DNA of 64,000 nt from Perognathus longimembris pacificus (lineage: Eukaryota; Chordata; Mammalia; Rodentia; Heteromyidae). Where the stretch lies: the NCBI RefSeq assembly GCF_023159225.1, contig NC_063167.1:72541798-72605797 (forward strand). The letters run 5' to 3'. Position numbers and translations under genes: made by a program. Below, one piece after another: positions 25,701-32,480 of this stretch. Numbering within the stretch: position 1 is the first letter of the stretch; every line of letters starts with the position of its first letter. The notes under the pieces are model-generated. The model did no database searches, was not told where the DNA came from, and saw only the letters and a program-made list of their open reading frames with translations.

Positions 25701-28287
25701 TTAAGATTTCCTTTGTATCCCTGTAAGATTTACTTTGTATCCTTTGTTAAAATTCAATGGTACAGTTGGAAAAATGACCAGATTCTGCCCCCTCTACCCT
25801 ACTGCCATCCCACATAGGAAAAATATTTCTCAAACTTTATGTCCTTCTGGAAAATTTCCCCATGCTGTCTCCCTTGTTCAAACCATGGTTCTTGGGCTCA
25901 CCTGAACAATTTACACTTCTTCAGCAGTGGGTCAAGAAAATTCTCTCTTCTTTTTTTGTGCTGGTACTGGAGCTTGGACTCAGGGCCTAGGTGTTGACCC
26001 TTAACTTTTTTTCCCAAGGCTGGTGCTCTACCACTTGAAACACAACTCTACTTCTCAGCTTTTTAGTGGTTAATTGGAGATAAGACTCTGTTACAGACTT
26101 TCCTGCCCAGGCTGGCTTTGTATTGAGATGGATCTCAGTTTTCATACTACTCTGAAAGATTACACTCATGAGCTACCACATTGCCCAGCAAGAAAATTCT
26201 CAGCAAATTGGAAAAAAAAAAAAAAACCCAAAACTTTCACACTTAAAAGCTGAAAGGGGTGCTATGGCTCAAGTGGTAGAGCACTAGCCTTGAGCAAAAA
26301 AAGAGTTTGGGGACAGTGCCCAGGCCCCAAGTTCAAGCCCCACGACTGGAAAAAAAATTACAAAGAAAATTCACAGTGTCTTATTTTTCACAGTGTATTT
26401 CAATGAACAGTCTTGGTTTACTGGAATGAATATATTTCACTTACCATAACCTATGACTTTGTCATCTGTTATCACTACTCTCCTAAAAGCGAAAGCAAGT
26501 ATTTTCTGTCAAACTTCTAGAGAAGTCCCTTTACTAGTAGCACCTACTACCAGCTTAGATATTGTTTCTGGGAAATCTTTCTGGATTTCCCCAAATGAAC
26601 TTAAGTATCTTTGTGTCCAACCACTACAGTCTTCCTCTGCTATTACACCACAATCATTAGTCATCTGATTTTTCCACTCTACTGAAGCTCCAAGAAGGTA
26701 GACATTGTGTCCTCTAATCCCCTGCTCTAATAACATGCCTATCACCCTGGATGTACTCAGTAGGATTTTTCTCCCACAAATACCATCAAGTAGATATCCA
26801 AGATAGAAATGTGCAAAATGTTTTTGTTTCCCTAAAGCTCATCTTTTTAAAAATAGAATGGTGTAGGCTATAAAATAAAGTCAAATAAAACTAATCACAT
26901 CTTAAAATTTTACATACTGCTGGGGGGAGGCAGGTGGAAGGGGACGAAAACAGAACAATGGAGAGAGGAAGGGTAGTCAAATACAGTCATTATATTCAAT
27001 GTACATACGTAAAAAATGGAAGTACGTAATCCTGAGGGTATGGATGGGATTGGGAAAGGTGAAAAGAACAAAGGAAAGGGTGAAGTTCATTGATCAAGAT
27101 GCATGTCCTCATAATCAGACTTGTTGAATTCAAACTTTTCTGTACAACTATTTAAGGGGGAAGAAAAGGTCCACAAATTCCATTCTTACCCTTCCTTTTC
27201 TGGGACCTCTCCAGCTTGTTATAGAAACTTGTCTCATACTGGACAATTTTCCATGACTCTAAAGCACAAAGCAGCTTTCTACATTATAGACATGTGGGGT
27301 TGCCCATGATGTTTTAACCAATTCAACACACTTTTCTCAGTATTTATTGGCATAAAGCTGTGGTTGGAAGAGCTGTGGAGAACACAAAGATGCCTGGGCA
27401 GATAGTCCACCTAGATAGGAACTAATTCTAATTACGGGAGGACCAAGAAGAAGGCACAAGGAACTGTAGCGATTTGGTTGCCCACAATGAAGGAGGTGGG
27501 GACTGGAGATCACCTGGTAGAAGATAGTGTACTGAACTTTGACAACTGATTACAAGTAAGTAGCCACATTACCTCATCCGTTTTCAAAAGATGTCAGCAA
27601 GGTAGGTCAAGGTTCGGGTGCAACAGAAAAATGAGGTGAAGAACTTGGGGGCTGATTCACTCCCTCCACCCTCCCCGATTTAACAGGAAGAAGAAAAAAC
27701 AAACAAACCTAGAAGTTCTAAATTTTAGGAAAGTCCCTTTAAAATGTCAGGAAATGCTGGGTGATAACAATTAGCTAAAAAAAAAAAAAAAAAAAAGGTC
27801 CTTTCCCCAGGGTGTAGTCTAGAGACACTGAAATCCACCTTCACCTCCAGGGCGGATTTCCTCCCCCAGGTAGTTTCTCACCATAAAGGACAGGGGTACT
27901 TGGGGGGAGTGTGGCGAGGATACCTCACGATTGGTTTACTTGGGGGATGTGGCACGGGTCCCCCACATGACAGGAGTCCTAGGGGCGTGGTGTGGGCCCC
28001 CACAATAAGGGTACTCAGGGGGTGGCAAGAGTCCTCCCACATGATAGGGATACTTGGAGGACGTGGCGCGGACCCTCACATAAGGGTACTGGGGGACGTG
28101 GCGCAGATCCCACATGGCAGGGGGCATCGGGGAGTGGCGCGGGCCCCGCCACGTCCGGGCAGGACCCCGGAGCTGAGGCCCGCGGGGCCGGCGCGGCTCG
28201 GGCGGCGCTCACCTGCTCGTCCTCCTGCATGGAGGCGGCCAGCGGGAGCCCGTCCGCCACCCGGGCGATCATGGTCAGCAGCACCAT
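12021..28287 (-). CDS. SEC22B: SEC22B, vesicle-trafficking R-SNARE (5 spliced coding exons)
   Basis: Joining 28287-28213, 22012-21903, 19815-19655, 18399-18253 and 12175-12021 on the minus strand gives exactly 648 nt: 215 codons plus TGA, the usual SEC22B length. All junctions have AG/GT borders and compatible phases. The protein shows the longin domain (about residues 1-119, starting [16 protein letters not shown]), an R-SNARE helix (about 134-194) with the zero-layer arginine at residue 159 in EVLQRGEAL, and a C-terminal membrane anchor (about 195-215, ending VRFWWL). Known role of the family: tail-anchored R-SNARE in ER-Golgi fusion with STX5, GOSR2 and BET1, in retrograde fusion with STX18, USE1 and BNIP1, and in ER-phagosome contact. 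No frameshift or missing key residue is visible. The gene stands head to head with PDE4DIP; its start lies in a CpG island. Confidence 0.98.
12306..12757 (-). mobile_element. 7SL/Geo SINE split by IDL-Geo
   Basis: The right monomer is at 12306-12443 and the left part at 12643-12757. Both carry the duplicated target GGAGATAAGAGTCTT. Confidence 0.9.
12444..12642 (-). mobile_element. IDL-Geo-type SINE (nested)
   Basis: This reverse copy is inserted into the older 7SL/Geo element. The direct repeats are at 12429-12443 and 12643-12657. Confidence 0.92.
12850..12955 (+). mobile_element. MIR-like fragment
   Basis: Segments ATGTGATATTGGTCAAGTCA and TTTAACTTTTCTTAATTTC resemble the MIR core. Confidence 0.5.
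12961..13165 (+). mobile_element. IDL-Geo-type SINE
   Basis: The left monomer ACTGGGAATATGGCCTAGTG has B box GGTTCGATTCC. The right monomer ends CAGCACTGGCAAAAAAG. Confidence 0.92.
13166..13637 (-). mobile_element. 7SL/Geo SINE split by forward IDL-Geo
   Basis: The two halves (13166-13303 and 13533-13637) share the duplicated target AGAGTCTATGGA. Confidence 0.9.
13318..13532 (+). mobile_element. IDL-Geo-type SINE (nested)
   Basis: This near-intact copy (GGGGCTGGGGATATGGCCTA) ends in a 21-A tail, which suggests a young insertion. Confidence 0.93.
13829..14042 (+). mobile_element. 7SL/Geo SINE, 5' truncated
   Basis: It starts at GCTGGGTACTCAGGAGGCTG, and the right monomer is recognisable from about 13920. 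Confidence 0.78.
14615..14685 (+). mobile_element. MIR/L2 3'-end-like fragment
   Basis: GGGCTTGGCAGATACACAGG and AATGATTGCTGAATGA resemble the 3' end shared by MIR/L2. Confidence 0.5.
14757..14989 (-). mobile_element. IDL-Geo-type SINE with T/AT-rich tail
   Basis: The target duplication CACTTTATTATTTAT is on both sides (14742 and 14990). A long T-rich tail runs from 14757 to 14795. Confidence 0.92.
15014..15197 (-). mobile_element. 7SL/Geo SINE
   Basis: This reverse copy has a short GTGTGTG tail and abuts an older B1. Confidence 0.78.
15198..15314 (-). mobile_element. B1-like SINE
   Basis: TTGTGACAGGGTCTC opens it and TTACAGGTGAGCACCAACAC closes it, the antisense layout of a B1 monomer without the Geo part. 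Confidence 0.7.
15478..15683 (-). mobile_element. IDL-Geo-type SINE
   Basis: The direct repeats TTTAGTGACATTTTG lie at 15463 and 15684. Confidence 0.92.
15905..16620 (-). mobile_element. SINE cluster with nested IDL-Geo and B1-like piece
   Basis: Reverse 7SL/Geo material (16060-16141 and 16364-16500) is split by an IDL-Geo (about 16155-16363), with TACTTCTGGCT repeated at both borders. B1-like sequence follows to 16620, and an older degenerate SINE precedes the cluster. Confidence 0.75.
16820..16960 (+). mobile_element. MIR-like fragment
   Basis: AGCAGTGTGATTTTTAGTAT and ACGTAAGTGCTCAATAGAGG resemble the core and 3' end of MIR. Confidence 0.5.
17040..17255 (+). mobile_element. 7SL/Geo SINE
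   Basis: This forward copy runs from GAGCTGGTACAGGTGGCTCA to the right monomer, ending near TTCCATTATCAGG. Confidence 0.8.
17315..17602 (-). mobile_element. 7SL/Geo SINE with duplicated GT tail
   Basis: Two GT tracts (17315-17330, 17341-17386) separated by the repeat ATAGATCTTAAG precede the reverse copy. Confidence 0.8.
18253..18399 (-). CDS. SEC22B: SEC22B coding exon 4
   Basis: This exon carries 147 nt coding residues 116-164 plus one base of Ala165. It includes [18 protein letters not shown] and the SNARE zero-layer Arg159. The acceptor is CTAG|. The donor is CAG|GTACTT, which departs from the consensus at +4 and +5. Because the length is a multiple of three, skipping would keep the frame but remove half the SNARE helix. 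Confidence 0.96.
18629..18898 (+). mobile_element. 7SL/Geo SINE with CA/CG-rich tail
   Basis: The copy ends in an alternating purine-pyrimidine tail (18860-18898: TGCGCACACGCGCACGCGCA, then CACA). Confidence 0.88.
19381..19588 (+). mobile_element. 7SL/Geo SINE
   Basis: This forward copy in SEC22B intron 3 is followed by a purine-rich tract (19589-19640) next to the exon 3 donor. Confidence 0.82.
19655..19815 (-). CDS. SEC22B: SEC22B coding exon 3
   Basis: This exon carries 161 nt coding the end of His62 through Phe115 plus one base of residue 116. It includes [14 protein letters not shown] and [17 protein letters not shown], the core and end of the longin fold. The donor is G|GTAAGT. A purine-rich tract (19589-19640, pyrimidine-rich on the coding strand) follows within about 15 bp of the donor. 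Confidence 0.97.
20364..20577 (+). mobile_element. IDL-Geo-type SINE
   Basis: The copy starts ACTGGTAATATGGCCTAGTG and ends GGACTGGCAAAAAAG. Confidence 0.9.
20709..20767. repeat. (CT)n(TA)n microsatellite
   Basis: A CT run (20709-20723) passes into about 22 AT dinucleotides. It adjoins a short L1-like 3' piece at 20590-20700. Confidence 0.97.
20787..21095 (+). mobile_element. Old B1 and ID fragments
   Basis: In order: a 7SL-like start, an ID monomer (GCTGGACACCTAGCTCAGTG, 20889-20945), a B1 piece (GCCAGGTATGGTGGTACAT) and another ID-like piece to 21095. Confidence 0.6.
21593..21815 (+). mobile_element. 7SL/Geo SINE
   Basis: This forward copy lies 88 bp from the SEC22B exon 2 donor. Confidence 0.85.
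21903..22012 (-). CDS. SEC22B: SEC22B coding exon 2
   Basis: This exon carries 110 nt coding residues 26-61 plus two bases of His62, beginning [13 protein letters not shown]. The acceptor is TTTCAG| and the donor is CA|GTGAGT. It encodes part of the longin domain. Confidence 0.97.
22411..22702 (+). mobile_element. 7SL/Geo SINE with (CA)n tail
   Basis: The copy ends CAGTACTGGCGCAGGCACACA and continues into a CA tract to 22702. Confidence 0.88.
23011..23256 (-). mobile_element. 7SL/Geo SINE with GT/G tail
   Basis: A GT tract and a nine-G run (23011-23036) lead into CACTGGGGCTTGAACTCAG. Confidence 0.85.
23399..23598 (+). mobile_element. IDL-Geo-type SINE
   Basis: The target AAAAACTGCCT is repeated at both ends (about 23384 and 23600). 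Confidence 0.9.
24145..24219 (-). mobile_element. Old ID monomer
   Basis: GTATTGAACCCAGAG and ACTACACCCCAGCCC mark a reverse ID copy without a Geo part. Confidence 0.6.
24310..24543 (-). mobile_element. 7SL/Geo SINE
   Basis: This is a reverse copy preceded by a G-rich run. Confidence 0.82.
24575..24735 (+). mobile_element. MIR fragment
   Basis: GACTGAGTCCTTAGGCAAGT and CATAAGGTGACTGAAGATTC follow the MIR core layout. Confidence 0.6.
24770..24845 (-). mobile_element. Old ID monomer
   Basis: AGGTTTGAACTCAGGAC to AAGCCATGCCCCCAGCC is a reverse ID-like copy. Confidence 0.55.
25203..25482 (+). mobile_element. 7SL/Geo SINE with CA-rich tail
   Basis: The forward copy ends in a mixed GT/CA tail (25433-25482). 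Confidence 0.85.
25950..26190 (-). mobile_element. 7SL/Geo SINE
   Basis: This is a reverse copy with a shortened left part. Confidence 0.78.
26245..26358 (+). mobile_element. Isolated Geo right monomer
   Basis: Only the right monomer is present, from GGGGTGCTATGGCTCAAGTG to CACGACTGG and an A-run. It is a 5'-truncated copy of either SINE family. Confidence 0.75.
26690..26770 (+). mobile_element. L2/MIR 3'-end-like fragment
   Basis: GAAGCTCCAAGAAGGTAGAC and CCCTGGATGTACTCAGTAGG resemble the ancient L2 3' end. Confidence 0.5.
26925..27160 (+). mobile_element. L1 3' end, second subfamily
   Basis: TACAGTCATTATATTCAATG, then CAAGATGCATGTCC and CTGTACAACTATTTAA match the fragments at 50370-50475 and 57640-57860. 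Confidence 0.65.
27878..28150. repeat. GC-rich minisatellite, 35-40 bp unit, about 7 copies
   Basis: Units start at about 27897, 27937, 27977, 28012, 28051, 28087 and 28125. Each has a core of the form TACTTGGGGGA followed by CGTGGCGCGG, then a pyrimidine-rich CCCCACAT and AAGGG or CAGGGG. A partial unit precedes the array. It lies in SEC22B intron 1, ending about 60 bp from the exon 1 donor. Confidence 0.85.
28213..28287 (-). CDS. SEC22B: SEC22B coding exon 1
   Basis: This exon carries 75 nt coding residues 1-25, ending QEDEQ at phase 0. The ATG is at 28287-28285. The donor is CAG|GTGAGC, with GT at 28212-28211. The exon sits in a CpG-rich block, as expected for the first exon of a housekeeping gene. 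A GC-rich minisatellite begins about 60 bp downstream in intron 1. Confidence 0.97.
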
Positions 28288-28580
28288 CTTCACGGGCTAC
28301 GGGGTCTCAGCAGACGCCCAGCGGCCGCGGTGTCGTCTTCGCGTCCTCGGCCGCCACCAGAGCCTCAGCCCCACCTCCGCGCCACACACCAGCCCCGGTC
28401 TCCACTTCCCGCTGAGGTGGCCGGAAGTTGCTCGCCGAGCGTCCCACTACCGGCCCGCCGGCACCCGCTGCCCTCCGGGAACCGCAACCACCCGGCCCTT
28501 AGTTCCGCGGCTCTCCCCTGGGCGCTGGGTTCCAGGGCCCCGCCCACTGCCCTGGCCACGCCCTTATGGGCGGGGCAGCC
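28288..28580 (-). promoter_or_regulatory. SEC22B: SEC22B CpG-island promoter and 5' UTR
   Basis: This is CpG-dense sequence directly upstream of the SEC22B start. ETS-family-like sites lie at 28421-28428 (CCGGAAGT) and 28404-28411 (ACTTCCCG, the reverse form). Sp1-like GC boxes lie at 28539-28545 and 28568-28576. No TATA box is seen. The transcription start is not determined but probably lies between 28300 and 28430. An L1 3' end abuts the distal border at about 28590. Confidence 0.7.
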
Positions 28581-28589
28581 AAACCATTT

Positions 28590-28770
28590 TCTTTTTTTTT
28601 TTTTTTTCAAATTTTTATTATCAAACTGCTGTACAGAGACGTTACAGTTTCATACGTTAGGCATTGGGTACATTTCTTGTACTGTACTAGTTCTTTGATA
28701 CCTTTAAGATTGGAGAAGGGAGAAGGCTGGAAAGGAGGGGTGGGAGTGGGTTCCTAGATGAAAGGTTTGT
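28590..28770 (-). mobile_element. L1 3' end abutting SEC22B promoter
   Basis: A 16-T run then TTATTATCAAACTGCTGTAC and GTTACAGTTTCATACGTTAG form the reverse of the 6260-6600 element. It lies about 300 bp upstream of the SEC22B ATG. Confidence 0.85.
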
Positions 28771-28944
28771 GAAACAACTTAAATTCAGGCTACATACTTT
28801 TATACTGAATGTTTTTAGTTTGTAGAAAATTATATGTATTATGTGCACAGTCACAGGATTTTAGTCTTTTTGTTTCGTTGCTTATGCTGTATCCTAAGAT
28901 TGCCGAACAGTATCTAGTAAGAAATCAGTAAAGCTGTTTATTTA

Positions 28945-29154
28945 TGTAGGGCCTTGGTGCTGTCCCTTAGCTCTTTGTTTGAGGCTACCACTCTGCCACT
29001 TGAGCCACAGCTCTGGCTTTTGTTTCCTGGTGGTTGATTTGAGATAAGAGTTTCTAAGACTTTCCTGCTCAGTCTGGCTTCACACCAATATCCTCACATC
29101 TCAGCCTTTTGGAGTAGCTACGATTACAGGCATGAGCCACTCGTGCCAGGCTGG
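28945..29154 (-). mobile_element. 7SL/Geo SINE
   Basis: This is a reverse copy in the divergent intergenic interval. Confidence 0.82.
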
Positions 29155-29529
29155 TTTTGGTACCCTTTAGACAGTAAAATTGTTGTTCCAGGGAGAGGAC
29201 TTTAAAACTTAGTTTCCTCAGGAATCAAGAAAAGGCTAGACTTGTCTCTATCTGACCCTAACTCAGACTTTAGGAACTCTAGCATCTGAGTCATTTTTGC
29301 TCCTGATTGGGTCAGGTCAATTGCCCTTTGATCCTGAGCAATTCAGGAGTATGAGCTAATAGTCAATGTTGGTATCACTATATGTTTCACAATGATCAAA
29401 AACAAACAAGTATCAACAACCATTATTTCAGAATATTAGAATCTATAAGGTCTTTTGTGTATCCTTCATCTGCCTAAAAGCTGACAAGATCCTTGTGGTA
29501 TGAGTAAAATTTAAAAACTTCAAGGTTCA

Positions 29530-29765
29530 AACTGGAAACTGGTGATTCAGCCCTGTAATCCTTGCTACTGAGGAGGCTGAGATCTGAGCATCAGTGTTTG
29601 AAGCTAATCTGGGCCTGGGCAGGAAAGACCAAGATACTCATCTCCAATTAACCACCAAACTGCTGGAAGCCTACCTCAAGTGGGAGAGTGCCAGCTTTGA
29701 GAGAGAAAAAAATGAAACGGAATGTGAGGCCCTGAGTTCAAGCCCCCAGACCGGGCACAAACCCT
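29530..29765 (+). mobile_element. 7SL/Geo SINE
   Basis: The left part is recognisable from AACTGGTGATTCAGCCCTG. The right monomer ends CAAGCCCCCAGACCGGGC. Confidence 0.82.
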
Positions 29766-30651
29766 TAGAGCTTATAACACTTTTAGGAATGAAAGAAAAT
29801 TAAACCATAGCAACAACTGCCAGAAAACTCTTGGAACTTTATCAAAGAAACGGAGTATAAGGCATATATAAAAATCAACTTACAATGGGCTGTTAAACAC
29901 AGGTCAGACCTGATTACAGCAGTCAAGATGCATGTAGAGATTTTGTTTTTACAAGTAGGATCAGAGGAGGTAATAGACACGTGTGTCCATTCAAACAACC
30001 CTCAAATACCTAATTATATGCTAGACACTGAAGTAGTAATAAAGATTGAAAAATAACAGTCCCAGCATCCTGTGTCCCTATCCGGCGCCAGCACTGACAC
30101 TTAGACCTGAGCTCTGGTTGAAGCCAGTGGCTGATTTGTTGAACTGAAACCTCTTTGTGTAACTATGTAAAAATAATTTAAAATTTTTAGAAAAAAGAAA
30201 ATGGCAACTCCTGGCTCTCGGTAAGCAAACTAAACCACATGTAGATCAACATCCTACATGGTAAATTCAGACTATCCTAAAAATGGAATCACTTGATTAC
30301 AGATTATCCCACAGCGCTACTTAAGCCCCGCCCTCTACAGGGACAGCGCCAGGTTAGATTCCGCTCTCCCCGCTCCTCCCAGTCAGACTCCTTTGTGATT
30401 GGTCACATTTCATGCCAGCCATTTGCAAAAGCTCCGCCTCAAGAAATGCCTGTGCAGTACCTCTAGGGAACCCAGAATGCCCCCTTTCATCCCCCATGTT
30501 GGACAAGCCTTCAGGTGCCGGTGCTGGCCAAAGCCCATGAGCATCCTGGAAGGCAGGCAGAGGACACCGTCGACACCGGGTTAAAAAACGAGTTATTTTG
30601 AATTGTCATCCCACACTAAAGCTCCTTGCAGTGCCAATTTAATGAAATCAG

Positions 30652-30685
<34 letters not shown>

Positions 30686-30779
30686 TTGTGTAACTTGACT
30701 CTCATTACTCAAATGGAAGAGTTGGAAGAGGGCAAAGTAGAAAAAAACCGACTTCTTTTTTGTTGTTGTTTTGTTTCTT

Positions 30780-30966
30780 TACCAGTCCTTGGACTTGAAC
30801 TCAGGGCCTGAGCACTGTCCCTGGCTTCTTTTTGCTTAAGGTTAGCACTCTGCCACTTGAGCCACAGCGCCACTTCCAACCTTTATATATGTGGTGCTGA
30901 GGAATTGAACCCAGGGCTTCATGTATATGAGGGGAGCACTTTGCCACTAGGCCATATTCCCAGCCC
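30780..30966 (-). mobile_element. IDL-Geo-type SINE
   Basis: This reverse copy is followed by a B1-like piece (30985-31062, CAGCCTCTGGAGTGCTGGGA). Confidence 0.88.
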
Positions 30967-31244
30967 TGAAAACCCATTTCTTGATTGCTGTAGCCCAGTC
31001 TAGTTCCTCCCACCTCAGCCTCTGGAGTGCTGGGATTACAGGTGTGCACTACCATGCTCAGCATGACACTACTTTTAAGGTAAGATCTTGTCTAAAATGA
31101 CTGAAATTGTGATTTGGGTTCTATTGTTGCAAAAATTTGTTCAATATCATCTATAAATAGCTGTTGAGAAAAGTTAAAGTTAAAATGCTGACGTTGGTAG
31201 AGCAAGACCTAATGAGCCTCTAGAATGCTTCAAGATATTTTTAG

Positions 31245-31488
31245 CCAGGTGTTGGTGGCCTACACCTGTAACTCTGGCTACTCAGGAGGCTGAGATCTGA
31301 GGATTGCAGACACCGCCAGCTTGTGCTGTAAACTTCATGAGATCTTTAGCCCCAATAAGCCAGCAAAAATCTGGAAGTGAAGGTATGGCTCAAGTAGTAG
31401 AATGTCAGCTTTGAACAGAAAAAGCCAGGGAAGAGCAGAAATCTCCGCGTTCAAGCCCCAATATCGGCACAAAAAAAAAAAAAAAAAA
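31245..31488 (+). mobile_element. 7SL/Geo SINE
   Basis: This forward copy with an 18-A tail stands about 200 bp before the PDE4DIP CpG island core. Confidence 0.85.
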
Positions 31489-31639
31489 GGAAAAGGAGAA
31501 AGAAATGGAGCAAGGTGACATTGGAGTGGCAGCTGAAGCAGAAAGAGCTCCAGGCTGAGGTCCTGGCTGGCGAGAGAAGAGAGGATGGCAACGGTGAAGG
31601 GCAGTGGTGTTTGTAGGAGGGGGACCCGAGCAATCTGGG

Positions 31640-32480
31640 AGGAGCAGTTGGCAGCCCGGGAGGAGGACCATCTCAGAGCATCTCCTACGGAACCCTAGCA
31701 ACGGGACCCTAGCAACGGGAGGCAGCTGCGCATCCCGGCCAAGAGGACGAGCCCGGACAGTCCAGGGAACAGGTAGAGCCCCGGGCGCCGGGCTGGCAGT
31801 GGCCAGGCCAGCACACCATGCGGAGGACCGACAGAGGCCCCCGAGGCCCCTGCGGCTGCCGCTGCCGCGAGCCCCGCCGCGCTCCCCGCGCGCCCCCCTG
31901 GTTCGGGGACGCAGCGCGCGCCCCGCCGTCCCCGCAGCCGCCCCCCAGCCGGGAAGGACGACGTCGGCAGCCCGCCAGGAGCTGGGCAGTGGCGGCCGAG
32001 GAGGAAGAGGCGGCCTCGGCGGCTGCCCCCTGGCTGAGGTGAGCGCACAGCTCGGAGCCTCGGGAAGCTAGGGATGGGCGAGGGAAGCCGGGCTGGAGTC
32101 CTGGCGCTGGAGATCTGCACTTCTAGAAAATGGAGAAATGGGGGCCCACGCGAGGCAGGGGTGGGAGGAGGAGGAGGGCCGTGATGAGCAGCGTAAAGAT
32201 AAGACGTGGCCCGGATTGCCCTGGGGAAAGCGCGAGGCATCGCGGCGCTCGCCCCACAGGGTCTCGGGGACGCGAGCCGTGTGGATGGAGGTGAGGTCGC
32301 CCCAGGGATCCACGCCTAAGCACGGCGCCTCGCACCGCAGAGGGAGGGGGTGTGCACGGACACCTGCTTCCCCGGCCCCTCTGGGGAGCTGTGTGCGACG
32401 GGGACAGCAGGATGCTGGCGATGACCCTTCCAGACCAGCTCTCCCACGCAGGGCTGCAGCCCCGCCTGCCCCGGCATTGG
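31640..32480 (+). promoter_or_regulatory. PDE4DIP: PDE4DIP CpG island / promoter 1A
   Basis: This CpG-dense block spans exon 1A. Upstream of the start, the 14-mer CCCTAGCAACGGGA is repeated exactly in tandem (31693-31706, 31707-31720). Each copy holds CCTAGCAAC, the complement of the RFX half-site GTTGCTAGG. No TATA box is evident. The start site is inferred to lie between about 31700 and 31800. Confidence 0.75.
31818..32038 (+). CDS. PDE4DIP: PDE4DIP first coding exon (1A)
   Basis: This exon carries 221 nt: 73 codons plus AG of Arg74. The ATG at 31818 has A at -3. The donor is GAG|GTGAGC (GT at 32039). It lies in a strong CpG island. The sequence is very rich in Arg, Pro and Ala with a [10 protein letters not shown] segment, which is typical of this poorly conserved N-terminus. 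An in-frame ATG further upstream was not pursued, because the family start matches this one. Confidence 0.88.

Larger units (their letters stand above)
22013..28212 (-). other. SEC22B: SEC22B intron 1
   Basis: This 6.2-kb intron contains SINEs (22.4-26.4 kb), an L1 3' end (26.9-27.16 kb), the minisatellite next to exon 1 and unique stretches at 23591-24140, 25476-25950 and 27160-27870. No exon is seen in the latter. Introns 2 (19816-21902) and 3 (18400-19654) are similar and contain one or two SINEs each. Confidence 0.9.
28761..31640. other. Divergent intergenic interval SEC22B-PDE4DIP
   Basis: About 2.9 kb separates the two CpG islands. It contains three 7SL/IDL-type SINEs, a B1 fragment, a GT tract (30652-30682) and unique AT-rich spacer at 29155-29525 and 29770-30650. 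No transcription unit is seen. Confidence 0.8.

Noticed and set aside
27878..28150. Direct-repeat array as CRISPR-like
   Set aside because: There are no conserved repeats separated by unique spacers. The whole unit repeats, and the genome is mammalian.
27900..28660. Open frames of 171 and 222 codons on the plus strand across SEC22B exon 1
   Set aside because: They are antisense to a certain exon and run through the minisatellite and L1 tail. Repeats and GC content explain them.
31604..32240. 155-codon plus-strand and 181-codon minus-strand frames over PDE4DIP exon 1A
   Set aside because: They are shadow frames of the CpG island. The 31818 frame is the one that splices in phase to recognisable PDE4DIP exons.
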